A DNA stretch of 64,000 bases from BD1-7 clade bacterium (GCA_902705865.1 CACSIO010000003.1:62001-126000), one strand, 5' to 3'; positions 44,166 to 54,285 are shown, counted from the stretch's first letter. Program-made: numbers and translations. The notes: generated from the letters alone by a model not told the origin.

Positions 44166-44300
44166 AGCTGTTCCGTGTTGGGTCGTTATTTACCGTTTGA
44201 TTTGGCGTCTCGCTGTATACAAATTAGTCCATATACCGCGGGTAGCAATGATCACGGCCCAGTAACCGGGTGTGATAAAGCCTTCTTCAAATAGTCGCCT

Positions 44301-44774
44301 TCACGACACGGGTAAAGCGGTAGAGTCGATGATTCGGCGCATGACAAAGCTTGAATGCACACCGGTAACGCCGGTTAGGCGCGTGAGCTTTCCTAATAAG
44401 AATTGCTGATAATCGTCCATATCTTTAACCACGACTTTCAACATGTAATCAGCCGATTGGCCGGTAATCAGGTAGCACTCCAGCACTTCTTCGAAGGCGC
44501 TCACTTTGGCTTCGAAGTTTTCAAAGCGGTCGGGTGTGTGTCTGTCCATGCTGATTGACACGATGGCCGTTAGGTTGAGCCCGAGCTTTTTGGCATCAAG
44601 CAGCGCGACGGTATCGAGAATGATGCCGGCTTCCTGCAGTGCTTTGACGCGGCGTGCGCAAGGCGAGGGCGATAGGCCGACTCGTTCAGCCAGCTCGGTG
44701 TTGGCAATGGCGCCGTTTTTCTGCAGTTCGTGGAGAATCCGACGGTCAGTTCGATCGAGGTTGATGGTATCCAT
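44301..44774 (-). CDS. Lrp/AsnC-family transcriptional regulator
   Basis: This 157-residue protein has an N-terminal winged helix (LDRTDRRILHELQKNGAIANTELAERVGLSPSPCARRVKAL-type layout, residues 5-45) and a C-terminal RAM ligand-binding domain (about 65-145, GQSADYMLKVVVKDMDDY). Such regulators sense amino acids. It is divergent from leuA across an AT-rich 192-base spacer and upstream of an MFS gene, and a LysE-type exporter lies close by. Control of leuA or of the transporters by leucine or another amino acid is an inference from position. Confidence 0.92.
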   Translation of the reverse strand: MDTINLDRTDRRILHELQKNGAIANTELAERVGLSPSPCARRVKALQEAGIILDTVALLDAKKLGLNLTAIVSISMDRHTPDRFENFEAKVSAFEEVLECYLITGQSADYMLKVVVKDMDDYQQFLLGKLTRLTGVTGVHSSFVMRRIIDSTALPVS

Positions 44775-44966
44775 AGTTGTATAGAATGCTCGATAAGTAG
44801 TTGTGTAGGGTTAATACACTAAATATATAATAAATATTGGTGAATAATGCTAAATAATACGTTTATGTGAGAATGTTTGCCATCATTCACTCCGCTTTTG
44901 TCGGTATAGTATCCACAACATAAAAGATTGCTTGCCTCTGGGCATCAGGATACATACAGGTGTGTT
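44775..44966. promoter_or_regulatory. AT-rich divergent promoter between lrp-type gene and leuA
   Basis: The 192-base spacer contains a strongly AT-rich part (about 44815-44865), typical of Lrp-type binding regions. I did not find a leucine-rich leader peptide or attenuator hairpin upstream of leuA, so attenuation is not supported. Confidence 0.45.
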
Positions 44967-46676
44967 ATGGCCGATTCAAATACTCATTCGTTTAATCCAT
45001 CCAAATATTGTTCTGCGCCAAAGCCGGTTAAAATCAACCGTCGTTGGCCGGATAACCAGATCGTGCGAGCGCCAGTATGGTGTGCCGTCGATTTGCGCGA
45101 TGGTAATCAAGCACTGATTGAACCGATGTCTGTTACCCAGAAAAAGCAAATGTGGCATTTGCTGGTCAAAATGGGTTTTAAACAAATTGAAGTTGGGTTT
45201 CCATCAGCATCACAGCCAGATTTTGATTTTGTTCGTTGGTTGATTGAAGAAAACCAGATTCCAGACGACGTAACGATTCAAGTACTGGTGCAGGCGAGAG
45301 ATAGCCTTATTGAACGTACCTTCGATGCGTTGGATGGCATCCATCAAGCGATCGTGCATGTGTATAACTCAACGTCGCCAGTGCAGCGCGAAAAGGTTTT
45401 CCGGTCTGAGAAATCCGGCATCGTTGATATCGCCATTAATGGCGCGCGTAAGGTGTTGGATGAGTCGCGTAAATATGCAAATACGCGATGGTCCTTTGAG
45501 TATTCACCTGAGAGTTTTTCAGGCACCGAAACTGATTTTGCGATCGATATCTGCAATGCCGTTATTGAAGTTTGGCAACCGACACCAGACAACAAGGCCA
45601 TTATTAATTTGCCCGCAACGGTTGAATGCGCCAGCCCGAATGTTTTCGCTGATCAAGTCGAAATCTTTTGCGACAGCGTGAAACGTCGTGACAGCATTTT
45701 GGTATCTGTGCATACCCATAACGATCGAGGGTGTGCTGTTGCAGCTGCAGAATTAGCCGTTATGGCCGGAGCCGATAGGGTCGAAGGTACCTTGATGGGC
45801 AACGGCGAGCGCACCGGCAATATGGATATCGTTACCATGGCGATGAACTTGTATAGCCAAGGCGTCGATCCGAAGTTGGATTTATCCATTGCCTCAGAAA
45901 TCATTAACACGGTTGAATCTTGTACGCAGATCAAGACGCACCCAAGGCACCCATGGTTTGGTGAGTTGGTATACACAGCGTTTTCTGGCAGTCACCAAGA
46001 TGCCATCAAGAAGTGTTTGGCCCAGCAAGATGCTGATCAGGCTTGGGATGTCGCGTATTTGCCGATTAATCCGGGAGACATTGGCCGGAATTATGAATCA
46101 GTGATTCGTGTGAACAGTCAATCGGGCAAAGGCGGTGTCGCCTTTATTATGGAATCCGAATTTGGCGTAGCGATGCCACGTTGGATGCAAATAGTGTTGA
46201 GTCGGGAGGTTCAGCGATATTCTGAAACACATCAATGTGAAGTTAACAGCCAGATGATTTGGCAGATTTTTGATGCGGTATTTATGCAACCGAACGATGA
46301 TGAGACGCCGCAGTTTCAGGTGTTGAGTTATCAATTTGAGAAGAACCGTGATGTCGAAACCCTTAAAGCCAGTATTAGTGACGGGAACGACGCGGTGTTA
46401 ATTCATGGGAGTGGTATGGGTGTGATTTCGGCTCTTAGTGATGGCTTGCGTAAAACCATGGGTATTGATTTTGAAGTTCAGCATTTCGATCAAATCGCAT
46501 TAGGCGAGGGTACTGATGCTAAGGCAATGGCGTTTGTGCAGATCAAGATCGATGGCACTAACTTTGTTGGGGTCGCGCAAGATGAAGATATTATGTCTGC
46601 CAATATTAATAGCGTATTGGTTGCTGCGAATCGATATGCGAGCACATCAGAAGCAGGGTCGCGTCGTGTTTCTTAG
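44967..46676 (+). CDS. leuA: 2-isopropylmalate synthase LeuA (long type)
   Basis: This 569-residue enzyme condenses acetyl-CoA with 2-oxoisovalerate in the first committed step of leucine synthesis. The N-terminal motif CAVDLRDGNQAL and the metal-binding HTHNDRGCAVAAAE are intact, and a C-terminal regulatory domain (about 440-560) is present. It is the class similar to Corynebacterium and some gammaproteobacterial LeuA, beginning with the KYCSAPKPVKINRRWPD element, rather than the E. coli type. The ATG at 44967 was chosen over an upstream TTG at 44928. It is transcribed alone and ends in a strong terminator, with no leuCDB nearby. Confidence 0.95.
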   Translation: MADSNTHSFNPSKYCSAPKPVKINRRWPDNQIVRAPVWCAVDLRDGNQALIEPMSVTQKKQMWHLLVKMGFKQIEVGFPSASQPDFDFVRWLIEENQIPDDVTIQVLVQARDSLIERTFDALDGIHQAIVHVYNSTSPVQREKVFRSEKSGIVDIAINGARKVLDESRKYANTRWSFEYSPESFSGTETDFAIDICNAVIEVWQPTPDNKAIINLPATVECASPNVFADQVEIFCDSVKRRDSILVSVHTHNDRGCAVAAAELAVMAGADRVEGTLMGNGERTGNMDIVTMAMNLYSQGVDPKLDLSIASEIINTVESCTQIKTHPRHPWFGELVYTAFSGSHQDAIKKCLAQQDADQAWDVAYLPINPGDIGRNYESVIRVNSQSGKGGVAFIMESEFGVAMPRWMQIVLSREVQRYSETHQCEVNSQMIWQIFDAVFMQPNDDETPQFQVLSYQFEKNRDVETLKASISDGNDAVLIHGSGMGVISALSDGLRKTMGIDFEVQHFDQIALGEGTDAKAMAFVQIKIDGTNFVGVAQDEDIMSANINSVLVAANRYASTSEAGSRRVS

Positions 46677-46727
46677 CTTACGTAATCACTGAGCCTTTAG
46701 CTGGATTCACGATTCGAGGGTTCGTGA

Positions 46728-46769
46728 AACCCAAAAAACGGAAGCATTGCAACTTCCGTTTTTTGGGTT
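46728..46769. terminator. Strong bidirectional terminator between leuA and the kelch-like gene
   Basis: The 17-base arms (46728-46744 and 46753-46769) are exact reverse complements with an 8-base loop and T6 tracts within the arms. They end leuA and the convergent kelch-like gene. Confidence 0.9.
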
Positions 46770-46821
46770 ACTGATATTCGACACTAATTCGCACGAATAA
46801 CGAATGATCAGGTATGCAGAG

Positions 46822-49299
46822 TTATTTCAGGTGCTCTTTTTCTTCATACGTTTTACATGCGGCAGAAAATTCATCGTTGTCTTTTTCTATGATCGAAAAG
46901 ATGCTGAGGCATAAAGTGTAGTAGTTAGCACGATTTACAATCACCGTATGGCGGTTTGCTGTATTGTCGTCAAAATGAGAGAGCTCCATCGTCCAGAAAT
47001 CCGACAATATTTCGCCGAGTTCATTAACTCCCGCGTGGATCAGAAGCTTGCCTCCGTGAACAAGGGCTTGATGGAATTTCCGTTTACTGAATAAGAAGTC
47101 AGCAACTGATGTTTCCCAGGATTTGCCGTCATCGCCTGAGGTCATCATGGCGGGTGCCAATGTTTGAGCATCTTCGGTTTCTGCGGTGATACCACCCGTT
47201 GCAATCAGGTCATCGCCAGTGCTGACGAGTTTATGTGCGGCAATCGGCGCTAAACCGCTGGTTTGGAGTGGCATCCAGTTCGTGCCTCCATCATCAGTTG
47301 TTAACACCTGCGCGATGATTTCCATAGATTCCGGGTCACCTTGCGCCGGCTTTTTTCCGCCCATCATAATGATTTGTCCACCATGGCTTGCCATTGCATG
47401 TTGCGTTAGGTCGAAGTCACACATGGTATTCGGCATTAGCGGGTTAATAACGCAGCTTGGGGTAAGCTCTGTCCAGTCGATGCCGTTTTCTGTCATCATG
47501 ATTTTATTATTGATGCTGCCGTCGGCTTTCTCGCCACCACTGATCATCATCTTTCCATCATGAACAGTCATGGCATGACCGGCTAAGCCAAAGCCTGCGG
47601 GTAGCACGCCGGTTATTAGGGCGGAGATATCCTCCCAGGTTTCGCCGTCGTCGACAGATTTCAGAACCTGCTGCTCGATACCTCTATCGGTGTTCTTGCC
47701 GCCAATGACATAAAGTGCATTTTTGAAGCTAATCAGATGATGTAGTGCACGGCCTATGGGCGCTGCATCTGTTGTTTTCATCGCCGGTCGCATTTCTTTC
47801 CAGGTTTGGCCTTCGTCAATGCTGGTATGGACCTGTGCAGTGTGTTTATCTCCGTTGTTGCCACCCATGGCGATCAGTTTATCGCCGTGGCTTACCATCG
47901 CGTGTGCCTCGCGATGATCCAATGGCTTGCGTGCCGCATGAATTTTCATCCATTCAGTCATGTCGCCGTTGGCGATATGTACATCGTTGAGGCCGCCTTT
48001 GCGGTCGTGGTTACCACCAACCATCACCATTTTGTCGTCAATACTAGCAACGTCAAATGCTGAGCGTGGCGAGAATACTAACGCGCTACGGTCGCGATTC
48101 TGGGTATCCGTGCCGCTAACACGATCTGCAACAATGGTGGTCCAACTCATGCCCAAGTCAGCCGACATCATCACGTCGTTCATGTAGGTTTTGGCTTCAT
48201 CCGGATTATCACGGTGGCCTTTACCCCCAATCAGGTAAAGTTTGCCAAGGTGGCTGATTAATTTATGGCTTGTGCGGCGTTTTAGATCGGCGGCGGGGAG
48301 CAGGTGTTCCCATTTTTTGCCGTCGATACTACGCCAGAGGTCATCAAAGGCATTGCGTGCGTCATTTTCGCCACCCATCAAGTAGATATAGCCGAGATGT
48401 GACGCTGCTGAGAGTGCTTTGCGGGCAAGCCACTGGCGGCCTTCAGTGGTGATTTGTTGCCAGGTTTTGCCGTTGTCGGTCGATTCCCAAATATCATCGA
48501 GTACTTGCTTGATGCCACTGGCGTCCGATACACCGCCAAACACATAGAGTTTGCCTTGATGGCTCAATGCCTCATGGCTCCAGCGTGCTGGAAACCCTTC
48601 ACCGGATGCCGGTGTTATATCTTCCCATTTGACGCCTTTTTTCGACATCCAGACGTGGTTTGTCGCACCATTTTCGTTTTTGCCAGCGGTCATTATCATC
48701 ATGCCGTTATGCATGGTGACCTTATGGCTTTTGCGCGGGCTAAAAATCGGCGTGCTGGGTGTCAGTTTGTACCAGCTGCGGCCGAGGTTTTTTGATTCAA
48801 GGATGTCATTAGTAAGTGTGTCGCCGACCTTGCCGCCAATGACCATCAATGTTTTATCCAGGTTTATCAATGCGTGTGATTTACGATCTTTCAGCACATT
48901 GACGGAGTACTCCTCGACTTGATCGCCGACCTTAACTCTGATCCAAGCAGGTTTGTCTGGCAGTAGATTGGTATCTTGAATAATCGAACCGTCAATAACA
49001 TCTTGTTCGCCATTAATACAGCCAGAGACGTTGTCGGTTGGGCAATTTGGTTGTTGAGAGCGAATTAGTGTCACAGTATCGTCAGCCGAAACCAGTCTGT
49101 TTTGTACTTGTGGTGACGCTGGATCAACGCTGCCCGGCACAATGTTGGCGGTGAGCTCTGCAGAATCTGGCGTTTGGCGTGATGTCACCTGTGCAACACC
49201 TTCGACAAACGGGTTAGCTCTATCGTCGTTGTCATTATCATCACATGCTGCGATTAGCAGCGTGCTACCCAAAACCCAGAAGAGTGATCGTTTGATCAT
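46822..49299 (-). CDS. Kelch/BNR-like double beta-propeller lipoprotein
   Basis: This 825-residue protein has a signal peptide with lipobox IAAC (C19). Residues 25-165 form an N-terminal region with a cysteine pair. It then has about twelve repeats of 45-55 residues. Each carries the pattern aromatic/His, then a hydrophobic strand ending GG, then DVW or a similar turn, then GxxW (for example SHEALSHQGKLYVFGG and ESTDNGKTWQQI). Twelve repeats suggest two six-bladed propellers. Methionine-rich strands are unusual. The protein should be membrane-anchored in the envelope, acting in binding or scaffolding. Its ligand is unknown. It stands alone, convergent with leuA. Confidence 0.75.
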   Translation of the reverse strand: MIKRSLFWVLGSTLLIAACDDNDNDDRANPFVEGVAQVTSRQTPDSAELTANIVPGSVDPASPQVQNRLVSADDTVTLIRSQQPNCPTDNVSGCINGEQDVIDGSIIQDTNLLPDKPAWIRVKVGDQVEEYSVNVLKDRKSHALINLDKTLMVIGGKVGDTLTNDILESKNLGRSWYKLTPSTPIFSPRKSHKVTMHNGMMIMTAGKNENGATNHVWMSKKGVKWEDITPASGEGFPARWSHEALSHQGKLYVFGGVSDASGIKQVLDDIWESTDNGKTWQQITTEGRQWLARKALSAASHLGYIYLMGGENDARNAFDDLWRSIDGKKWEHLLPAADLKRRTSHKLISHLGKLYLIGGKGHRDNPDEAKTYMNDVMMSADLGMSWTTIVADRVSGTDTQNRDRSALVFSPRSAFDVASIDDKMVMVGGNHDRKGGLNDVHIANGDMTEWMKIHAARKPLDHREAHAMVSHGDKLIAMGGNNGDKHTAQVHTSIDEGQTWKEMRPAMKTTDAAPIGRALHHLISFKNALYVIGGKNTDRGIEQQVLKSVDDGETWEDISALITGVLPAGFGLAGHAMTVHDGKMMISGGEKADGSINNKIMMTENGIDWTELTPSCVINPLMPNTMCDFDLTQHAMASHGGQIIMMGGKKPAQGDPESMEIIAQVLTTDDGGTNWMPLQTSGLAPIAAHKLVSTGDDLIATGGITAETEDAQTLAPAMMTSGDDGKSWETSVADFLFSKRKFHQALVHGGKLLIHAGVNELGEILSDFWTMELSHFDDNTANRHTVIVNRANYYTLCLSIFSIIEKDNDEFSAACKTYEEKEHLK

Positions 49300-49710
49300 G
49301 TTGGTTTGCCCTGTTGATGAGTCTCTCTAAAAGGTAGACGACTCGTCGCAAACGGAAAAATCAGGCAGATGGGATCCAGACGGCCGGCAATGCGTCTATT
49401 GGTGTTAGTGCCAGCGGTGCTTGTCAAGTCAGTTGATAACAACAGCTGCGATAAGAGAGTAGGGCGAATGACTGCGTGACTATCTCCAGCACGATCAAAA
49501 TGTTGCTTAGCTATCACTTTTGCTGTCCGAATAAATCACGTTAGACCGAAGAGTGAAGGGTACCGGTTCTGAACTGGTGGCGGCAATGATTTGATGGGTT
49601 CAAGATGTACTGTAGATTTCGAGTTTTTGTTAACGACGGCGGTGAAAGGGAAAGGGAACGGGCCGCAACGTAGGCCATTCGGCCTCCGTTGATATCATCA
49701 TGGGTAGACG
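49300..49710. other. Non-coding stretch with a hairpin
   Basis: This 411-base spacer contains a hairpin at 49666-49691 (CAACG-T-AGGCC, loop ATTC, GGCCT-C-CGTTG) just after the leftward barrel gene, probably acting as its terminator though without a T run. The remainder should hold the promoter of the kelch-like gene. I see no credible coding frame. Confidence 0.45.
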
Positions 49711-50697
49711 TTAGAAGCGGTATGATAATCCACCGGCGAAACCGCTTCCGTCAGTTTCGAATTTATTGTCACCAGTATCGTTAGTCAGTGTACTGATTGA
49801 ATAGCTTGCTCGTAAAGCTAACGCAGGAATCGGAAACCATTGAATGCCAAGGTTAGCGGCGACTCCGTTAGTCTTTGTATCTGACTTGTTAGTTGACGAG
49901 CCTTGCGGCAGTGTTGTGACGCTTTCGCTATCAGAATTCGCCGTAAAGCGGTTTAGATTCGCGCTTAACCCTAAACTTTTAATGGGGTACCAAGTTACTC
50001 CAGCCCTCAGAGAGAAGCTAGAATTATCGGAGTTACTCTGTGCGATTGCGCTATCGAACTTCCCCGTGCCATTACCATAACCTAAGGAACCGTTTATCTG
50101 CAGGAACTGATCGCTGGAACCTAGTGGCACAACACCTAAGTAGTTCACTGCCATTGAATAGCTATCGGATGCTGCTTCACTGCGAAATGGCGCGACATTG
50201 CCAAAGCCGGGGTTATCGGCGTAACTGCGGCCTCGGCTATATTGCAGCGAGCCCGTTAGCGTATGCCAGTCGCTAATATAAGCGCCAGCCTCTATGTTAT
50301 AGCTTCTTTGTTCTTGTCGTTTCTCGCCGATATTGCTATTGACTGAAGCGCGGTAAATGATATTGCTGGTAACGCCTGAGTAACCGAGACCGATGTTTTC
50401 GGTTCTATTGTCTGAGATAACTCGATTGTAATTTAAGTCAAATGACGACGCTTTATCAAAGAACGCCGCGAGCGCAAGTGGGCCCTTTTCGATGCTTACT
50501 GGAGTTAGGTAAACGCGCATATCCACAGAATGTGATTTGAGCGGTGTTGACTTTGTTTTTGTTCCTGTTTCTTTGTGTTCGGTTTTAGATTTGTTGTAGC
50601 TACCGCCGTAATTCAGCTCAACCTGATAGGCGTGAGAAAGAGTGCTAGCAGCTGCCAAGCTAGCGACGACCAGGGTTTTGTACATCCTATTATCCAT
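49711..50697 (-). CDS. Putative outer-membrane beta-barrel protein (copy A)
   Basis: This 328-residue protein has a signal peptide ending SHA and many alternating-hydrophobic strands. The C-terminal sequence GGLSYRF ends in phenylalanine, the outer-membrane barrel signature. It resembles the next gene in the first strands (HAYQVELNYGGSY against HAYNFEGTYTLSG), in the PVSIEKGP/DIDVSKGAW motif and in length, so the two are tandem paralogues. Translation starts at 50697 or at a second ATG, 50685; the signal peptide is the same. The role is unknown; a porin is most likely. Confidence 0.65.
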   Translation of the reverse strand: MDNRMYKTLVVASLAAASTLSHAYQVELNYGGSYNKSKTEHKETGTKTKSTPLKSHSVDMRVYLTPVSIEKGPLALAAFFDKASSFDLNYNRVISDNRTENIGLGYSGVTSNIIYRASVNSNIGEKRQEQRSYNIEAGAYISDWHTLTGSLQYSRGRSYADNPGFGNVAPFRSEAASDSYSMAVNYLGVVPLGSSDQFLQINGSLGYGNGTGKFDSAIAQSNSDNSSFSLRAGVTWYPIKSLGLSANLNRFTANSDSESVTTLPQGSSTNKSDTKTNGVAANLGIQWFPIPALALRASYSISTLTNDTGDNKFETDGSGFAGGLSYRF

Positions 50698-50754
50698 TCA
50701 TCGGTGCAAAAAAATTGGCGCGATAATAGCATCATTCAAAGTGTTAGTTCTATG

Positions 50755-50790
50755 GGCGAAAAAAAGGCCGATTTAGTAACCAGCCTTTTT
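50755..50790 (-). terminator. Terminator between the two barrel genes
   Basis: AAAAAGGC (50761-50768) pairs with GCCTTTTT (50783-50790). Read on the minus strand it ends in a T run, 28 bases after the stop of barrel copy B, which means the two barrel genes are separately terminated. Confidence 0.7.
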
Positions 50791-50817
50791 CTGACAGCGT
50801 ATTACGGTAGGCGATGT

Positions 50818-51729
50818 TTAGAATCGGATACGAAGATCCAATGCAGCACCGGCCCCGTTGTTTTCTAACTTGTTGTCGTCATTTTCCAGTTCTTGGTTTT
50901 GTGCGTAAAATTGTGCGCCAATGCGAAACTGCTCAACCGGATACCAATTAGCAAAAATAGTTGAACGTGCACGAGTTTCATCAACGTCGTCGGCGCCTGG
51001 TTGGCTGATAGTACGCGACAGTGTTTGTAGCTCAGCACCTAAACCAAACTGTGGGAATGGGAAGTACGTGAATACGATATCAACGCCGCCACCGGTTGAA
51101 TCTGTATCGCTAACGCCATTGTAGGTATCTGAAATAATCGATGCACGGGCATCAAGTGACATAGACATTTCGCTGGTGCCAACGGGAAAATAACCGTGGT
51201 AGTTCGCGCCTAAATCAAAGCCGTTAAATGAACCAACAAAGTCATCGCCACTTCGGAAGGTAACGTCACCAGTTACAGAGTGATTATCGCCAATGTAGGA
51301 ACCAAAGCCAAATGAGGACATCTGGGTCTTAGAGCCATCATCGTTGTCTTTGCTCGTTGCAATGGATGCATCGAAGATAAAATCATTAACGACTGCACGG
51401 CCACCCAGTGAAAAACTGTTTGTCGTCGATTTGTCGTCGTCATCGGAATCTTCGACCTTGCGTTCTTCAAGCAGCATGCTGCCCGTTACACTCGATGCTT
51501 TATTCAGAAACGCCGCTTCGTTCCAGGCGCCTTTGGAAACATCGATATCCTGCAAATAGACGGTTAAATCGACCTGGTGATCAAGTAGTTCTTGTTTGTC
51601 CCCTTTATCGCCATCCATTTCTGGCTGAGTCGTTCCGCCACTAAGGGTATAAGTCCCTTCAAAGTTGTATGCATGGGTAGAGGAGGCACATGCCAGAATG
51701 GCAGACGCAAGCAGAGTACGTTTTAGCAT
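50818..51729 (-). CDS. Putative outer-membrane beta-barrel protein (copy B)
   Basis: This 303-residue protein is counted from the ATG at 51729, which follows AAGGATG; an upstream frame start at 51765 lacks support. The signal peptide ends in THA. The body has repeated amphipathic strands with acidic aspartate-rich turns (EDSDDDDK), and the end DLRIRF matches an outer-membrane barrel. It is related to the neighbouring copy A. It is terminated by its own hairpin and is divergent from the arginine deiminase operon. Function is unknown. Confidence 0.65.
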   Translation of the reverse strand: MLKRTLLASAILACASSTHAYNFEGTYTLSGGTTQPEMDGDKGDKQELLDHQVDLTVYLQDIDVSKGAWNEAAFLNKASSVTGSMLLEERKVEDSDDDDKSTTNSFSLGGRAVVNDFIFDASIATSKDNDDGSKTQMSSFGFGSYIGDNHSVTGDVTFRSGDDFVGSFNGFDLGANYHGYFPVGTSEMSMSLDARASIISDTYNGVSDTDSTGGGVDIVFTYFPFPQFGLGAELQTLSRTISQPGADDVDETRARSTIFANWYPVEQFRIGAQFYAQNQELENDDNKLENNGAGAALDLRIRF

Positions 51730-51953
51730 TTTTTCATCCTTAAAAATCGTATTGTTATAACACAATGTTCCATTGTGGTGCGCTGATTATAAGGATCATG
51801 TTTTTTGTTAGTCAAGAGGCTGGCTTTATTTACTTGGATTCTTGAGTGTTCTGCTGTTCCCGATGCTGTGCGTTATTGCGTTAGTTTCACTAATGCAACT
51901 TTGTTGGTACGAAGTGTCTTATAGATGTGTAACTTTTGATCAGGTAAATGCCT

Positions 51954-53186
51954 ATGCACACATCGCGTTGCTATGTTGGCTCCGAAACGGGGCGTTTACG
52001 CCGAGTGATTCTTCACAGACCTGGGTTGGATCTCGAACGACTAACACCGTCAAATCGTGAAGGATTATTATTTGATGATGTGCTGAATGTAGAGCGAGCA
52101 GGCAAAGAGCATGACTACTTTGCTCAGACGCTGCGTGATGAAGGTGTTGAAGTACACCTGCTGAGAAATCTCTTAGCCGATGTGTTGGAAAACTCAGATG
52201 CGCGGCAGTGGCTTCTGCAGCAACAATGCTCAGCCTACTTTTTAGGTACCAAACTCGCTGATGAAGTGCGCGAATATCTATTAGGTATGTCAGCCCTTGA
52301 TATGGCGACTTATCTGATTTGTGGGCTAACTCGTAGCGAGCTACCCGGGCGTTCGGATTCCCTAGTGGAAACCGTTAAGGGGCCATACGATTTCATCCTG
52401 CCGCCGCTGCCCAACCATCTATTTACCCGCGATACTTCCTGTTGGATTTTTAATGGCGTTAGCGTTAATCCGATGGCGAAACAGGCGCGTCGAAGAGAAA
52501 CTGCCAATCTGCGAGCGATCTATAACTTCCATCCGTTGTTTTCTAGCCAGCCGTTCGATTTTTGGTACGGCAATAATGATCGAAAGTATGAAGGCGCCAC
52601 CGTTGAAGGCGGTGATGTGATGATCATTGGTAACGGTTTGGTATTGATTGGGCTTGGCGAGCGAACCACCCCTCAGGCTGTTGAGCTATTGGCAACTGCG
52701 CTCTTTCAAGCGGGGGCGGCTCGGCAGGTTATTGCGGTGAAGCTTCCTAAAGCTCGATCAAGCATGCATCTGGATACCGTCATGACCATGTTGGATAGGG
52801 ACTGTTTTACGATTTTTCCTGAAGTGATGCAATCGACTGAGTGTTGGCGAATCACCCAAGGTTCCGGCAACAAATCATTGAAGATCGAATCCCTTGGTGA
52901 ACGCCTGTTTGATACGTTGAAAGACCATCTTGGCGTTGACCGGTTGCGCTTGATTGAAACCGGTGGCGATGTATTTCAACAAGAGCGCGAACAATGGAAT
53001 GACGCCAATAACGTGCTAACTATCCGCCCCGGTGTTGTGGTCGGCTATGAGCATAACGCCCGAACTGTTTCGCGAATGCGTGAAGCCGGTATTACTGTGA
53101 TGACGATACCGGGCAGTGAACTTGGGCGTGGTCGCGGCGGGGCGCGATGCATGAGTTGTCCGTTTGATCGGGATGATATCGACTAA
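51954..53186 (+). CDS. arcA: Arginine deiminase
   Basis: This 410-residue enzyme hydrolyses arginine to citrulline and ammonia. Catalytic elements are present: FTRDTSCW with the aspartate, VEGGDVM with the glutamate, MHLDTVMTMLDRD with histidine and aspartate, and GRGGARCMSCP with the nucleophilic cysteine near the end. Two ATG codons are available. The one at 51954 has AGG nine bases upstream; the one at 51948 has it only three bases away, so I chose 51954. It is the first gene of arcABCD. No clear Anr/Fnr site was found in the upstream 180 bases. Confidence 0.95.
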   Translation: MHTSRCYVGSETGRLRRVILHRPGLDLERLTPSNREGLLFDDVLNVERAGKEHDYFAQTLRDEGVEVHLLRNLLADVLENSDARQWLLQQQCSAYFLGTKLADEVREYLLGMSALDMATYLICGLTRSELPGRSDSLVETVKGPYDFILPPLPNHLFTRDTSCWIFNGVSVNPMAKQARRRETANLRAIYNFHPLFSSQPFDFWYGNNDRKYEGATVEGGDVMIIGNGLVLIGLGERTTPQAVELLATALFQAGAARQVIAVKLPKARSSMHLDTVMTMLDRDCFTIFPEVMQSTECWRITQGSGNKSLKIESLGERLFDTLKDHLGVDRLRLIETGGDVFQQEREQWNDANNVLTIRPGVVVGYEHNARTVSRMREAGITVMTIPGSELGRGRGGARCMSCPFDRDDID

Positions 53187-53234
53187 ATCTGACGGGCAGT
53201 CCATTTGCTGTTGTATTCATTAGGAGATAAACCG

Positions 53235-54236
53235 ATGAGCTTTCACTTGCGAGATCGCAGCCTGACATCTTTAGACGTATTAACGCCAAAAGAAATACGA
53301 TTTTTACTCGACTTGTCTGCCGACCTGAAAATGGCGAAGTATTCCGGATCGGAGCGCCAACGTCTAACCGGCAAGAATATCGCGCTGATTTTTGAAAAAT
53401 CCTCGACACGAACCCGTTGTGCCTTTGAAGTTGCAGCTTATGATCAAGGCGCCAATGTGACATACCTTGGCCCCAGCGGTTCGCAGATTGGTTACAAGGA
53501 ATCCATGAAAGACACCGCTCGGGTGCTTGGGCGGATGTATGATGCAATCGAGTACCGAGGTTTTTCTCAGCACAATGTTGATGTGCTTAAAGCCAACTCC
53601 AATGTACCCGTCTGGAATGGGTTAACCGATGAATATCATCCGACCCAGATTCTTGCCGACCTGTTAACCATGAGAGAGCACAGTGACAAACCGCTGAGAG
53701 ATGTGCGGTTCTGCTTTTTAGGTGATGGCGACAACAATATGGGGCGCTCACTGATGATTGGTGCGGCGCAAATGGGGATGGATTTCCGCATGGCGAGCCC
53801 GGTTAACTGTCAGCCAGATAAGAACTTTATTCGCCAATGCAATAAAATTGCCAAGGCGACGGATGCCCGGTTGCTGGTCACTGATGATGCCGAACGCGCA
53901 GTTAAAGGCTGCGATTACCTGTATACCGATGTGTGGGTATCGATGGGAGAGCCTGACGATGTCTGGGAAAAACGCATCAAGGCGCTGTTACCGTATCAGG
54001 TGAACGCCAAGCTGATGAAAGCAACCGGAAATCGACAGTGCAAGTTCATGCATTGCCTGCCAGCATTCCATAATCGCGAAACCGTGAAAGGTGAAGAAAT
54101 CTTCGCTCGGTTTGGGCTTGATGCTTTGGAAGTGACCGATGAAGTATTCGAGTCGGAAGCATCGATTGTTTTTGATCAAGCTGAAAATCGGTTACATACG
54201 ATTAAGGCCGTGATGGTCGCGAGTCTGTGTTTTTAA
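53235..54236 (+). CDS. arcB: Ornithine carbamoyltransferase, catabolic
   Basis: This 333-residue enzyme converts citrulline and phosphate to ornithine and carbamoyl phosphate within the arginine deiminase pathway. The carbamoyl phosphate motif SSTRTR is at residues 56-61, [11 protein letters not shown] in the middle and HCLPAFHN near 275. The length and operon position favour the catabolic ArcB over anabolic ArgF. The ATG at 53235 follows TAGGAGA and is 48 bases after arcA; a frame start at 53205 is less likely. Confidence 0.95.
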   Translation: MSFHLRDRSLTSLDVLTPKEIRFLLDLSADLKMAKYSGSERQRLTGKNIALIFEKSSTRTRCAFEVAAYDQGANVTYLGPSGSQIGYKESMKDTARVLGRMYDAIEYRGFSQHNVDVLKANSNVPVWNGLTDEYHPTQILADLLTMREHSDKPLRDVRFCFLGDGDNNMGRSLMIGAAQMGMDFRMASPVNCQPDKNFIRQCNKIAKATDARLLVTDDAERAVKGCDYLYTDVWVSMGEPDDVWEKRIKALLPYQVNAKLMKATGNRQCKFMHCLPAFHNRETVKGEEIFARFGLDALEVTDEVFESEASIVFDQAENRLHTIKAVMVASLCF

Positions 54237-54285
54237 CGTTAGATCGATAATTTAACATGCAGGTCTGAAGCGTCTGGAGGTTAAT

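Noticed and set aside
49296..49517. Minus-strand frame of 73 codons upstream of the kelch-like gene
   Set aside because: It lies in the promoter region of the kelch-like gene, with no domain or ribosome binding site.
51936..51949. TTGAT followed by CAGG and TAAAT as an Anr/Fnr site upstream of arcA
   Set aside because: The second half does not match ATCAA and the position is at the ribosome binding site.
53130..53165. Apparent mutation near the arginine deiminase nucleophile (RCM instead of HCM of P. aeruginosa)
   Set aside because: From memory, other arginine deiminases also carry ARCMS at this point and the cysteine is kept, so the enzyme is probably active.
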